Virus record (IMG/VR): IMGVR_UViG_3300037346_000220
Span: 1-64,000 of that record
Reading direction: 5' to 3' (one strand)
Origin: a virus
Length of the DNA stretch: 64,000 nucleotides
A model generated the notes under the pieces. That model was not told the DNA's origin. It did not search any database and was given only the letters and a program-made list of their open reading frames with translations. Shown here piece after piece: positions 1 through 8,341 of this stretch; the stretch's first letter is position 1; every line of letters begins with the position of its first letter. A program made the translations under genes and the position numbers.

Positions 1-726
1 ACACCTAGCAGGAAAAATGATGATGGGCTGTTGCTACCTCCCGAACCTGCCTCATGGCATATCCCAGAGTGGTACAAGAGTTTGGCTAAGTTTGAAAGAT
101 CAAACAGTGAAAAACAACTCTTCCCCGTAAACCACATAGGCACAGATGGCGCAGCCGTTGCAACAAAGCAATGCCCCCCATTCTTAGATGCTATGACAGC
201 AGGGTATCTCTACGTCCTAGAGGATGATCTAACAGTAGACATCGCAGACAACGGCCAACCAATACTCAGCTGGACAAAAGAACTGTTGCTGATTGACCAG
301 AGACCAACTCTAGAGCTACCAGTTCCTTATGGACATCATCCAATACACTACGGGTTTAAGATGAACTGGCATTACGAGACCCCACCAGGTTACTCTGTAC
401 TGATCACCCATCCGATGAACAGGTATGACTTGCCATTTACTGTGCAGTCAGGAATTGTAGAGTCCGACATCTGGGGACTACCTGTCTTTACAGCTTTTTT
501 CTTAAAGCTTGGTTTCCGTGGAGTGATCCCAAAGGGAACTCCTCTGTTCCAATTTATGCCATTCAAGAGGGATAACTGGGAAATGGATGTCAAGGACAAT
601 CACGAAGACATAGAGAAAGCAGACTTCGCTGCCGAGAGAAGGCGTATAAAGATTCATGGATACTACAAGTGGTTCGCATGGAGAAGAAAGATCTTTAGGT
701 CCAAGGAACCTAGGAGCCGAAAGTGA
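1..726 (+). CDS. DUF6065-like phage protein, 5' end outside window
   Basis: The reading frame is open to base 1, so the true start lies upstream. The first start-like codon inside the window (TTG at 31) falls within the region that aligns with the paralogue. The protein resembles the complete gene at 59278-59967: both share a PEW(Y/F)K or PQWFK segment, a Y-x-x-x-x-T-(A/S)-GY segment, and a block GYSVL(I/V)THP(M/F)NR-DLPF, followed by IPKGTP-F-Q near the C-terminus. The last bases overlap the next gene by 4 nt, so it belongs to the same operon. This family is common in phages and is often found near glycan-modification genes. No catalytic function is known; the family name is from memory of the pattern. 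Confidence 0.6.
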   Translation, partial: TPSRKNDDGLLLPPEPASWHIPEWYKSLAKFERSNSEKQLFPVNHIGTDGAAVATKQCPPFLDAMTAGYLYVLEDDLTVDIADNGQPILSWTKELLLIDQRPTLELPVPYGHHPIHYGFKMNWHYETPPGYSVLITHPMNRYDLPFTVQSGIVESDIWGLPVFTAFFLKLGFRGVIPKGTPLFQFMPFKRDNWEMDVKDNHEDIEKADFAAERRRIKIHGYYKWFAWRRKIFRSKEPRSRK

Positions 727-1580
727 AGAGAGAGCAAGACGTAATCTGTGTAGTTATCTATAGCTACAAAAGCTCAAACCTTTTAGACGTAGTAGAAACT
801 TTATATAAGAACACCTCTAACACTTCAGTGCTAGCAGTCACGGTATATGACCAACATCAGCTAAACAGAAAAGCAAAGTTCGAGGACTATGATCTCATGA
901 GCTATGAGCATGTGTTCTGGGATCACATGTATAGCCCTATAACCTACAAGAAGAAACATTCACAGCTAAATATGAATGAGTACATTCTGTTTATCTCTGA
1001 TGACGTAATGCTTCCAGTAGATTGGGACGTAACCTTAAAGCAGTTTATCAACGGTAGAGATGACATAGTAGTGTCAGGCTCAGGGAAGGCCTCAGTATCT
1101 ATAGAGGGGAAGTACTTTCTTAAGAATACCCCATCACATTCTGATAGCTTCTCTGTCTCAAACTATATAGATAGAAACCTTATCTTCTCTAAGGGTAAGC
1201 TATTTCATAAGCTAGAGTTTCCTACGTCGCTAAAGTACCTTGGTGAAGAAGAGTTCTTGTCTGTTGAGGTTATTAAGAACCAGGGAACAATCTTCTCATG
1301 TCCTTCAGATTTTTATGTAGACCTAGGAGTTAGAACTCTGGAGAATCTATACTGCCCCTTCTCTATAGAACACCACTACAATCAGTTCGTAGACTATGTC
1401 AAAAATCCTGAGGAAGACTTAGATCCAGTCACGGCCTTCTTTTCTTATCACAACCTAGACCCAAAGGAACTTAAGAGATTAGTGTATCAAATTGATGACG
1501 TGCTGTATGACCCTAACACAATGGAGATAGTAGACATTGGTGGAGAAAGATACGTAGATCACGTCAAGTCAATCTTCTGA
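723..1580 (+). CDS. Putative GT-A-type glycosyltransferase
   Basis: The 285-residue protein starts at a GTG that overlaps the previous stop codon. The N-terminus (VICVVIYSYKSSNLLDVVETLY) looks like the first beta-strand and helix of a GT-A nucleotide-sugar transferase. A D-D motif in FISDDVMLPVDWD (near residue 98) sits where a metal-binding DxD would be expected. This resembles the DSHM motif of the GT60-like protein at 15504-16391. Upstream is a DUF6065-like gene and downstream a 2OG oxygenase, so a role in modifying a surface polymer or phage protein is likely. Donor and acceptor are unknown. The C-terminal 90 residues carry no motif I recognise. Confidence 0.6.
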   Translation: MKREQDVICVVIYSYKSSNLLDVVETLYKNTSNTSVLAVTVYDQHQLNRKAKFEDYDLMSYEHVFWDHMYSPITYKKKHSQLNMNEYILFISDDVMLPVDWDVTLKQFINGRDDIVVSGSGKASVSIEGKYFLKNTPSHSDSFSVSNYIDRNLIFSKGKLFHKLEFPTSLKYLGEEEFLSVEVIKNQGTIFSCPSDFYVDLGVRTLENLYCPFSIEHHYNQFVDYVKNPEEDLDPVTAFFSYHNLDPKELKRLVYQIDDVLYDPNTMEIVDIGGERYVDHVKSIF

Positions 1581-1611
1581 TCCGTGCTATAATTATAAAA
1601 GAGAGGTGACC

Positions 1612-2214
1612 ATGCCAAACCACATACACATCATAGATAATTTTATTACTGAAGAAGACGCTTTGGTAATGATAGACGAGCAGAACAATCCGTCTCAGAC
1701 TAAGCCCTACCCAGAGTACTATGCAGATAGATTTGGGGGAACAAACTTTCCATACAATGATCGTATCATGGAGATGCTAATTAAGTATGGCCACAAATCC
1801 AATGATGTGCATAGAGACCAGAATGGATTCGTAAACCCTATCTATGTATTCAAGGGCTTCGGCTCTAAGTGGAACAACGGAGCAAAGGGTGGCCTGCACA
1901 CGGATGCTCAAGATCCAGAGACATTCATAGAGTGGTCAACCATAATCTATTTGACAGATCCAGCTCAGTACGACGGAGGAGTTATATACTTCCCTAACCA
2001 AGGCCTTGAGTACAAGCCAAAGAAGTATTCAGCGGTATTCTTTCCTAGCGCAGGCACAGAGCACGTACACGGAATAACTCCTGTTACAGGAGGAGACAGA
2101 TACACTTGCCTATACATGCACACCTCATTACCAAAGCATGCTGATCCAGACTTCCATCCATCTGCCCCAATGGAGACTTGGCAAGCAGGCGAATATCCCC
2201 TAGCAAAGCTCTAG
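1612..2214 (+). CDS. 2OG-Fe(II) oxygenase, prolyl-4-hydroxylase-like
   Basis: The double-stranded beta-helix signature is intact: H96-x-D98 in GLHTDAQ, distal H153 in EHVHGI, and R163 in GDRYT for binding 2-oxoglutarate. A YDGGVIYFPN strand before the distal His is typical of P4H-like hydroxylases. I chose ATG 1612 over the in-frame GTG 1606 because AGAGG at 1601-1605 would abut the GTG but sits 6 nt from the ATG. An extended -10 (TGCTATAAT, 1586-1594) lies just upstream, so this gene probably has its own promoter. The substrate could be a collagen-like fibre, a sugar or a nucleobase; the sequence does not decide. Confidence 0.82.
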   Translation: MPNHIHIIDNFITEEDALVMIDEQNNPSQTKPYPEYYADRFGGTNFPYNDRIMEMLIKYGHKSNDVHRDQNGFVNPIYVFKGFGSKWNNGAKGGLHTDAQDPETFIEWSTIIYLTDPAQYDGGVIYFPNQGLEYKPKKYSAVFFPSAGTEHVHGITPVTGGDRYTCLYMHTSLPKHADPDFHPSAPMETWQAGEYPLAKL

Positions 2215-2217
2215 GAC

Positions 2218-3132
2218 ATGTTTAAGGACACTCAGAACTCTCCCCAGCGCATGGAGAAGTATGGAAAAGACCAAAAGTCTTACCAGTCTTCAGAACTTAA
2301 GAGCAAAGAAAATAAAGATCTAATAGATAGAACATTTAAAAACCTGTCTGAGAAGAACCCCCAGGAGATAGGGGCTAACAGGGCAAGCCCATTCTCTGTT
2401 TATATAACTAACCAATACTGCAAAGAATATGGTATCAGCTTTGAGAAAGATCTGTACAACTTAAATGCTCAGGGTCTAAGGTCCGAGGAGTTCACGGCTA
2501 CTCACGAAGGTAGGCATATACTTTTCGCAGGCTGCTCTGTAGCTTTTGGAGAGGGGATTCCTCTAGAGTATTCTTGGGCACACAAGGTATACAGTGAGAT
2601 CTCAAATACGGAAAAGACTTCTGGGTATTTTAATGTTGCTCAAACAGGGGCCTCCTCTAATTTTATAATTATTCAGGTTTTGAAGTATATAGAAAAGTAC
2701 GGGGTACCAGACTCTTTGTTCGTAATGTTACCAGATGCACAGAGAGAGCATGGATACTCTGAAAACCCAGAGTTAACACAAACCTTAACGGCAAATCTCT
2801 ATCAGCTGATGTACGATCGCATTGTAAATAAAGGTGGAGATGTGATCACCTGCACATGGGATGATAGAATTAACGATGGGTACATGGGTAAAGACTTAGC
2901 CCTAGAGACTGATGCTCGTAAAGCAATACCAGGGCTCTACAAGTTCGATACCGTAAAGCATAAGCACAAGCACATGTTTGATTACGACAAAGATTATCAG
3001 AGAGTTGGCCACTGGATAGAGAACCACATTCTCCACGCCATGGATGATGGTCACCCTGGTACAGCTGAGCATGACTTTTACTATAACTTTATGTACGGGG
3101 TATACAAGAAGATCACAGAGGACAAGTCATGA
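2218..3132 (+). CDS. SGNH/GDSL-like hydrolase
   Basis: The 304-residue protein has a block-I-like segment, FAGCSVAFGEG, with the nucleophile at Ser106, and a block-V-like D-D-G-H-P-G near residues 276-281, as in SGNH esterases and acetyltransferases. It is clearly related to the leftward gene at 40963-41853, which has GGCSVTFGLG and DAHPG in the same positions. The first 50 residues are polar and lysine-rich. A role in adding or removing acyl groups on glycans fits the neighbours (glycosyltransferase, carbamoyltransferase). The start codon directly follows the preceding stop codon. Confidence 0.6.
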   Translation: MFKDTQNSPQRMEKYGKDQKSYQSSELKSKENKDLIDRTFKNLSEKNPQEIGANRASPFSVYITNQYCKEYGISFEKDLYNLNAQGLRSEEFTATHEGRHILFAGCSVAFGEGIPLEYSWAHKVYSEISNTEKTSGYFNVAQTGASSNFIIIQVLKYIEKYGVPDSLFVMLPDAQREHGYSENPELTQTLTANLYQLMYDRIVNKGGDVITCTWDDRINDGYMGKDLALETDARKAIPGLYKFDTVKHKHKHMFDYDKDYQRVGHWIENHILHAMDDGHPGTAEHDFYYNFMYGVYKKITEDKS

Positions 3133-3218
3133 TAAAGCGTATACTAAAGAAGATAAGATTTAAGGTTTGGAAGTTTAAAAATAGGAAGGCTTTAGGGCCT
3201 AGAAAGTACATATACTAA
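3129..3218 (+). CDS. Very basic 29-residue peptide
   Basis: The ATG overlaps the upstream TGA (ATGA), and the stop codon ends exactly one base before the carbamoyltransferase ATG, so the gene fills the gap with no spare bases. About half of the residues are Lys or Arg, with interspersed aromatic residues. It may be a real short protein or a coupling peptide that carries ribosomes to the next gene. No family is recognised. Confidence 0.45.
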   Translation: MIKRILKKIRFKVWKFKNRKALGPRKYIY

Positions 3219-4655
3219 ATGATCATATTGGGGATTAACGAAACGACGCATGATGCTTCAGCTACTCTTATCAGCGATGAGAGAATACTGTTCGCAGGCC
3301 ACGCAGAAAGATATAGCAAAGAAAAGAATGATTGGTTTATCAACAAGGAGCTAATAGATAACGCTTTGCAGTATGGTAAGCCAGAGCTCATAGCTTACTA
3401 CGAAAAGCCAAAGCTAAAGAAGCTTAGGATAGCCACCCACGGTGGCCTTGGCGGTGACGAACCAAAGTTCTCACAGCACCCAGCCCTGGAGGGAATACCA
3501 GTAAAGTATTTTAAGCATCACTACTCTCATGCAGCTGCAGGGTACTACACGAGCAAGTTTGACGATGCTGCAATTGTAGTCCTTGACTCTATCGGAGAGT
3601 TTAACACTTCAACTATCTGGGCTGGCGAGGGAGAGATCATAAGGAAAGTCTATGGCAAGAACTACCCATTTAGTTTTGGACTGTTCTACTCAGCATTCAC
3701 ACAACTCATAGGGCTAAAGCCTAACGAGGAAGAGTACATCCTGATGGGCATGGCAGCTTATGGAGATGCAAATAAGTATTACAGTAGGGTAGCAGAGTAC
3801 TTCCCCAGAACCTTTAAGCAAAAGTATAGCTTTCATAAGGGCATCTATGACTGGGGAGACGTAGGGTCTACTGCCAATAAGTATGATATCGCAGCAGCCG
3901 TTCAGAAAGTTTATGAGGACAGGCTAAGAGAGTTCATGAGGTTTGCCTTAAAGAAAACTGGAAAAAGTAATTTAGTATTCATGGGCGGCTGCGCACTGAA
4001 TGCGTCAGCTAACACCCTGCTGTGGGATATATTCTCAAATGTTTGGATCATGCCTAATCCAGGTGACGCTGGTAGCTCTCTAGGGGCTGCAGCAGCAGCA
4101 TACGGTAGGCATCTATCATGGGAAACTCCATACCTAGGAACAAACCTAAGGGGCAAGTATCCAGTCAAAGAAGCTTTAGCAGCAATACTTTCGACAGGCG
4201 TTGCCCCCGTTGCCAATGGAAGAGCAGAGTTCGGACCAAGAGCCCTAGGAAACAGAAGCATTCTGGCAGACCCCAGAGACCCTAACATAAAGGATAAGGT
4301 CAATAAGATAAAGAAGCGTGATAGATTTAGGCCCTTCGCCCCAGTAGTTTTAGAAGAGCATGCCAGTGAGTGGTTTGACCTGCCAGCCACGTCTCCTTAT
4401 ATGCAGTACACGGTGAAGTGCTTGCAGCCTTCTAGGGTCCCCTCTGTGGTCCACCATGACGGTACGTCCAGGGTACAAACAATTAACCGTAAACAAAACC
4501 CAGGTCTCTATGACCTCATAAAAGAGTTCTATAGGAGAACAGGTGTCCCCATGCTTCTAAACACTAGCCTAAACGTAAAAGGTCAGCCTCTACTTAATGA
4601 CGAGCATGATATAATTGAATGGGAAAAGGCCTATGGCCAGAAGGTGATAAGGTAA
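3219..4655 (+). CDS. Carbamoyltransferase, NodU/CmcH family
   Basis: The 478-residue protein has both family domains. The N-terminal ASKHA-like domain has MIILGINETTHDAS at the start, HHYSHAAAGYY near residue 100 with the conserved metal-binding histidines, and GMAAYG. The C-terminal domain has EFGPRALGNRSIL and a terminal PMLLNTSLNVKGQP segment. These enzymes transfer a carbamoyl group from carbamoyl phosphate to a hydroxyl through an adenylate. The C-terminus is somewhat shorter than in the second copy at 17006-18637. It lies between an SGNH hydrolase and a 2OG oxygenase, so a hydroxyl made by an oxygenase, or a sugar hydroxyl, is a plausible acceptor. Confidence 0.88.
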   Translation: MIILGINETTHDASATLISDERILFAGHAERYSKEKNDWFINKELIDNALQYGKPELIAYYEKPKLKKLRIATHGGLGGDEPKFSQHPALEGIPVKYFKHHYSHAAAGYYTSKFDDAAIVVLDSIGEFNTSTIWAGEGEIIRKVYGKNYPFSFGLFYSAFTQLIGLKPNEEEYILMGMAAYGDANKYYSRVAEYFPRTFKQKYSFHKGIYDWGDVGSTANKYDIAAAVQKVYEDRLREFMRFALKKTGKSNLVFMGGCALNASANTLLWDIFSNVWIMPNPGDAGSSLGAAAAAYGRHLSWETPYLGTNLRGKYPVKEALAAILSTGVAPVANGRAEFGPRALGNRSILADPRDPNIKDKVNKIKKRDRFRPFAPVVLEEHASEWFDLPATSPYMQYTVKCLQPSRVPSVVHHDGTSRVQTINRKQNPGLYDLIKEFYRRTGVPMLLNTSLNVKGQPLLNDEHDIIEWEKAYGQKVIR

Positions 4656-5314
4656 TGAGCAACATAGAATTCGAAGTCTTAGACTTAGGCTTAGTCTTAT
4701 ATCGTAAGATGATTCCAAATGCAGGGAAGGTTATAGTCCTAGCTAATAGCCTTGCAGAAAGATTCGTAGCTGGAGAGCACGGAGACAGTTACACGAGGAT
4801 AAAAGACTGGGAACCTTGGTGGGATGATCACATGCCAAAACCATTCAACCATAAGTTTTATGTATATAGACACAGGGATATTTCTGATAACGATTACTAT
4901 AGGAAAGAGTTAATAGAGATCGCAGATTCACTCTACGGATCACTAGACACTGCTTTAGAACACTACTTTACCTTATATCCCTGGGCAAGGGCTTCCGTAA
5001 AAGGGGAGGAGCAGCTTGACGGCATTCTCAGATATGATGAAGACGGTGGACACCTCCCAGCTCATCAAGACCTTGGTGTCAGCAGCCGTCTAATCTCAAC
5101 TGTTAGCTACTTAAATGACAATTACGACGGTGGAGAAATAGAATTCAGGCAGTCAAACGTAGTCATTAAGCCAGTAGTAGGAGACATAGTCTTCTTTCCA
5201 TCAAACTATCTGTACGTACATGAGGTTATGGCCACAAAAAATGGTACCAGATATTCAATGCCTCACTGGTTTCACAGCCAAAAGAAGATCCAGGAGTCAA
5301 CTGGGGAAGAGTAG
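4655..5314 (+). CDS. 2OG-Fe(II) oxygenase
   Basis: H137-x-D139 (PAHQDLG), H189 (YVHEV) and R199 (GTRYS) form the iron and 2-oxoglutarate site, with a YDGGEIEF strand between them as in hydroxylases of the P4H and PKHD type. I use ATG 4655, which overlaps the previous stop (TAATG) and has an AGAAGG-type site upstream. The in-frame ATG at 4619 would overlap the carbamoyltransferase by 36 bases. This is the second oxygenase of this operon. Confidence 0.8.
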   Translation: MSNIEFEVLDLGLVLYRKMIPNAGKVIVLANSLAERFVAGEHGDSYTRIKDWEPWWDDHMPKPFNHKFYVYRHRDISDNDYYRKELIEIADSLYGSLDTALEHYFTLYPWARASVKGEEQLDGILRYDEDGGHLPAHQDLGVSSRLISTVSYLNDNYDGGEIEFRQSNVVIKPVVGDIVFFPSNYLYVHEVMATKNGTRYSMPHWFHSQKKIQESTGEE

Positions 5315-5357
5315 GGCCCCCAGTGTGCTACAATTAGTATATAAACAAGGAGACATT

Positions 5358-6158
5358 ATTAACACTTATCAACAGCCTATCGATGGCGTATACGGCAAAG
5401 ACTGGAAGATTTCAAGTAAGATGGGTTGGAGAATCCACCCAATTCATAAGACTAAGAAGCACCATAACGGTACGGACATCATAAGCCTCAAGAGGGGCAC
5501 AACCTACGTAGAGGCTTTCGCCAATGGCCGTGTAGTCAAGGCACGTCAATCCAACGCAGCTGGCGGAGGCTTCGGCTATTACGTAGTCCTGAGGCATTAC
5601 TTAGACGGAGAATATTATACATCTCTGTATGCACACCTTGAACCCAACTCTTTTCAGGTAAAGGTTGGGCAACTAATCTCGGCTGGAGATGTCCTAGGGA
5701 AAATGGGAACATCGGGGATGAGTACAGGAAAGCACTTACACTTTGAAATATGGAAGGGAAAGAAGCACGGATGGTCCTCTGATGGTAAAGGCTTCGTTGA
5801 GCCAGTTGGCTTTATTAAGGCCCTGAACGCTGCTGAAGAGGCTAAGAATTATGCCAATAAGTCAACTCCAGAAACTGATCCAGTGGCCCCAGTAGCTGTC
5901 CACGAGCCAGTCAAGAGAACCTCCTCATCAACCTCTCCAGAGAGAGCAGCAGTCAAGACGGTCAAGGTTGTTCTAGTTCCGAAAGCTGCAAAGCCAAAGG
6001 TTGCAAAAGTAGCCAAGAAGGTGTATACTGTTAAGAGTGGAGACTCTCTGTCTAAAATTGCAAAAGCAAACGAGACAACAGTAGCTACTCTTAAAAAGCT
6101 TAACGGGATAAAGAATGTTAATATTATTAGCATCGGCCAGAAGATTAAGCTTTCCTAA
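5358..6158 (+). CDS. Endolysin: M23 peptidase plus LysM
   Basis: The M23 (lysostaphin-type) domain has GWRIHPI, then H-x-G-x-D zinc ligands in HHNGTDI, and GKHLHFEIW. A Pro/Ala/Lys-rich linker follows, then one C-terminal LysM domain starting at YTVKSGDSLSKIA. The expected role is cutting peptidoglycan cross-bridges at lysis. The start is unusual. A TACAAT -10 (5330-5335) and an AAGGAG site (5347-5352) are followed by ATT codons at 5355 and 5358 but by no ATG, GTG or TTG until ATG 5421, inside the catalytic domain. I take ATT 5358. A GTG at 5325 lies before the -10, so it could be used only on read-through mRNA. Confidence 0.85.
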   Translation: MNTYQQPIDGVYGKDWKISSKMGWRIHPIHKTKKHHNGTDIISLKRGTTYVEAFANGRVVKARQSNAAGGGFGYYVVLRHYLDGEYYTSLYAHLEPNSFQVKVGQLISAGDVLGKMGTSGMSTGKHLHFEIWKGKKHGWSSDGKGFVEPVGFIKALNAAEEAKNYANKSTPETDPVAPVAVHEPVKRTSSSTSPERAAVKTVKVVLVPKAAKPKVAKVAKKVYTVKSGDSLSKIAKANETTVATLKKLNGIKNVNIISIGQKIKLS

Positions 6159-6173
6159 CAGAAAGACAATTAC

Positions 6174-6350
6174 TTGGCAACCTACGAATATCTCTGCCCA
6201 GACTGCTCCATCGGCAAAGTCATAGCCAGATCTATGCTAGAGGCTGAGAAGCCAATTTTCTGTACATCATGTAAGTCACTAATGATGAGAGTATTTTCAT
6301 CTCCAGGAGTAAAATTCAATGGCAGTGGATTCTACAGTACAGATAAGTAG
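6174..6350 (+). CDS. FmdB-family zinc-ribbon protein
   Basis: The 58-residue protein starts at TTG. Two Cys pairs (CPDC and CTSC) form a zinc ribbon. The C-terminus SSPGVKFNGSGFYSTD is the hallmark ending of FmdB-type proteins. These small proteins are widespread in actinobacteria and are annotated as putative regulators; their function is not established. The 3' end overlaps the next gene by 32 bases in another frame. Confidence 0.72.
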   Translation: MATYEYLCPDCSIGKVIARSMLEAEKPIFCTSCKSLMMRVFSSPGVKFNGSGFYSTDK

Positions 6351-6861
6351 TATTGAACATTGGCCTGTTTGCCAATCCTTTGATCCCATGATGTTCTTGC
6401 CAGAGAAGTATGACCTTATGGGTCAGGACTCTCCACTAAGTAGTTATTGCTCAGCTCCCAGTTACTACTACAAGAATGGAACCAAGGGAGAAAGCTACCT
6501 ATGTGACTTCCACTACTTCTATCAGGCCTTGTCTATCTCTGAACAAGAAAGAAATGAAGTCTTTTCTGTAGTTGTATCCAACGAAGAGAAGATTATGGAA
6601 GAATTTGCAAATTCCCCAGAGACTCCAAGACCAGACTTAAAGTGCTTCTCCTGTGGCAAAGATGCTCTAGTCTTCTTGTATTGTAACAAAGCTCTCGTCA
6701 ACAGGTCTTGCAACTTTCATTATAGAAAAATACATTATAGAATGCAATCCAACGGACTAACCTATACAGACGTTGCAGGCTACGAACCAGACATCCTAGA
6801 CTTTAGGTCCACGGCAATTAACTCTATCAAAGAGGATTACTCAGACATAAGAGTCTTGTAA
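6319..6861 (+). CDS. Cysteine-containing protein, possible double treble clef
   Basis: The 180-residue protein has two repeats of a pattern Cys ... C-x-x-H-Y: YCSAPSYYYKNG...CDFHYFY and CFSCGKD...CNFHYRKIHY. This resembles the single DUF7455 zinc-binding unit of the following gene, so it may be a divergent double unit. ATG 6319 has AGGAG 9 nt upstream but lies inside the FmdB gene. The next in-frame ATG is 6388. Function unknown. Confidence 0.6.
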   Translation: MAVDSTVQISSIEHWPVCQSFDPMMFLPEKYDLMGQDSPLSSYCSAPSYYYKNGTKGESYLCDFHYFYQALSISEQERNEVFSVVVSNEEKIMEEFANSPETPRPDLKCFSCGKDALVFLYCNKALVNRSCNFHYRKIHYRMQSNGLTYTDVAGYEPDILDFRSTAINSIKEDYSDIRVL

Positions 6862-6900
6862 TAGCTTGCAAATGCGATTAACCTAAGGTACAATAGTAGT

Positions 6901-7143
6901 ATGATAACTACAGAGACCCCAGAAACATACACGCTAACTGCCAATGACCGCTGCGACTCTGATTGCACAGCCCAAGCTTATATACAAGTTACGGGGGTAT
7001 CAGGGGACCTAACCTTCTGCGTCCACCACTATGAAAAGATAATGTCTAGCCCCACAGGCTATGAAAAAATGATGAAGTTCGGATTTGAGTTTTTAGACGA
7101 GAGATCCAGGCTCGTAGAGAATCGTCTCCAGGGTGAAAACTAA
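6901..7143 (+). CDS. DUF7455 family zinc-binding protein
   Basis: LTANDRCDSDCTAQAYIQV followed by LTFCVHHYEKI is the pattern of DUF7455, a small protein family widespread in actinobacteria and their phages. The Cys and His residues probably bind zinc. A -10 (TACAAT, 6889-6894) ends 6 nt before the ATG, so the mRNA is predicted to be leaderless. Function unknown. Confidence 0.7.
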   Translation: MITTETPETYTLTANDRCDSDCTAQAYIQVTGVSGDLTFCVHHYEKIMSSPTGYEKMMKFGFEFLDERSRLVENRLQGEN

Positions 7144-7158
7144 GTGGGAGAAGAAGCT

Positions 7159-7476
7159 ATGAACGACATAGACCTAATGATCTTAAACGGAGCAGTAGAA
7201 GTGGTAGGCGTTGACGAGAACGGGGAGTTCCTTTATCAGTTCACTGAGAAGATGCACGAGCTCTTCCCTGATTTTAAAAGTACGTTAGATGAACTATTCC
7301 TGCAGGAGATTGACACCCTATGGCTTAAGGGCTTTATAGATATGGATATAGCTTTAACAAACCCTGCTGTGAGCCTGACCTCCTCGGCTTACGACGAAGC
7401 GATGATCTCCATATTGCCCGACAGACTACGCACAGCTCTAAATCACATTAAACGTGTTCTGGAAAATGGTCTGTAA
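7159..7476 (+). CDS. Hypothetical acidic helical protein
   Basis: The 105-residue protein is acidic and probably all-helical in its second half (LPDRLRTALNHIKRVLEN). ATG 7159 is preferred over the in-frame GTG 7144 because GGAGAAG at 7147-7153 fits it. It follows the DUF7455 gene closely and is probably co-transcribed. No family recognised. Confidence 0.55.
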   Translation: MNDIDLMILNGAVEVVGVDENGEFLYQFTEKMHELFPDFKSTLDELFLQEIDTLWLKGFIDMDIALTNPAVSLTSSAYDEAMISILPDRLRTALNHIKRVLENGL

Positions 7477-7509
7477 AATAATGTATAATAGTTATGGAGG
7501 ATAAATACT

Positions 7510-7956
7510 ATGGATTTTTTAATGGGTGCAACCAGCGCAAGCCTAGCTATCTTCCTGTCCTACAAGGTTATAAGCAGGGCCATCTGGGACTCACAAGTAT
7601 ATCCGCTTAAGATTAAAAATTATCAAAGCCACAAGCATCAGACACTTGTTAACGCAGGGTATAATTTAAGGTGGATGGATGACGAAGAGTCCCCTTTGCT
7701 AAAGACACAGGCAACCGATTTCCACGACAGCCAGGCCATCAGAATCCTGATCGTAGAGGCAAAAGCTTACTGGATAGATAGGCATATTCTATATGCAGCA
7801 GATGTAGTCAACGGAGATATGGACCAGAATACAGCTAAACCTATTGACACTATGGTGTTAGATAAGGTACAATTAGATAAGATAATGTTTGTTGTTGACA
7901 AACTGACAGAGAGGTACAACGGTGAAGATAGCGATCCAGGGAAACAAGGCTTTTGA
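7510..7956 (+). CDS. Single-pass membrane protein
   Basis: Residues 3-22 form a hydrophobic N-terminal helix, followed by a polar 120-residue domain, probably cytoplasmic. TGGAGG lies about 9 nt before the ATG, and a TATAAT -10 at 7485-7490 is just upstream. It overlaps the next gene by 35 bases. Function unknown; the position in a block that ends with a holin makes a lysis or envelope role possible. Confidence 0.55.
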   Translation: MDFLMGATSASLAIFLSYKVISRAIWDSQVYPLKIKNYQSHKHQTLVNAGYNLRWMDDEESPLLKTQATDFHDSQAIRILIVEAKAYWIDRHILYAADVVNGDMDQNTAKPIDTMVLDKVQLDKIMFVVDKLTERYNGEDSDPGKQGF

Positions 7957-8278
7957 CAGCTATGAAATCTTTCTGCGAGCTATGGGAACAGCCCTTAACG
8001 CTTTAAGCAAAACAGAAGACAAAGAGTTCTTGGTGTTTACTGCAGGGCCAATGAAAATCAGCGACATGGCGAGAGGCTTCCTAAACATATCCGAAGACAC
8101 CTTGAGATCTCACGGAGTAAAGTCTAAGCTAATCAAGGTTCCTCCTAAATGGATTAAAGACCACCTGCCTGAAATCGAGTACATGATTTATTTTGCTATG
8201 CCTAGAGAGCCTCTTCCAGAGATTATAGAGCTATGCAATAAAAAAGACATGGATAATTTAGTATATCGTCAGTATTAA
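7922..8278 (+). CDS. Putative SLOG-like nucleotide-binding protein
   Basis: The 118-residue protein starts at a GTG with a strong GAGAGG site 7 nt upstream. MKIAIQGNKAFDSYEIFLRA looks like the first strand, loop and helix of a Rossmann-like SLOG fold, with later TAGPMKISDMARGFL and IYFAMPREPLP loops. The SLOG assignment is inference from the layout of strands, not from a full motif. A hairpin at 8284-8303 follows. Confidence 0.45.
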   Translation: MKIAIQGNKAFDSYEIFLRAMGTALNALSKTEDKEFLVFTAGPMKISDMARGFLNISEDTLRSHGVKSKLIKVPPKWIKDHLPEIEYMIYFAMPREPLPEIIELCNKKDMDNLVYRQY

Positions 8279-8283
8279 AGAAC

Positions 8284-8303
8284 TCTGAACGGATATGTTC
8301 AGA
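8284..8303 (+). terminator. 7-bp hairpin after the SLOG-like gene
   Basis: TCTGAAC and GTTCAGA form a perfect 7-bp stem around a 6-base loop, 6 bases after the stop codon. An A-rich rather than a T-rich tail follows, so it may be an mRNA-stabilising hairpin rather than a true terminator. Confidence 0.35.
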
Positions 8304-8341
8304 ATATATAAAAAATAACCAAATAGTAATAGGTGACTAAG

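Noticed and set aside
3911-4390. 159-codon leftward frame inside the first carbamoyltransferase
   Set aside because: It lies fully inside a gene with clear family motifs; no promoter or ribosome site fits it.
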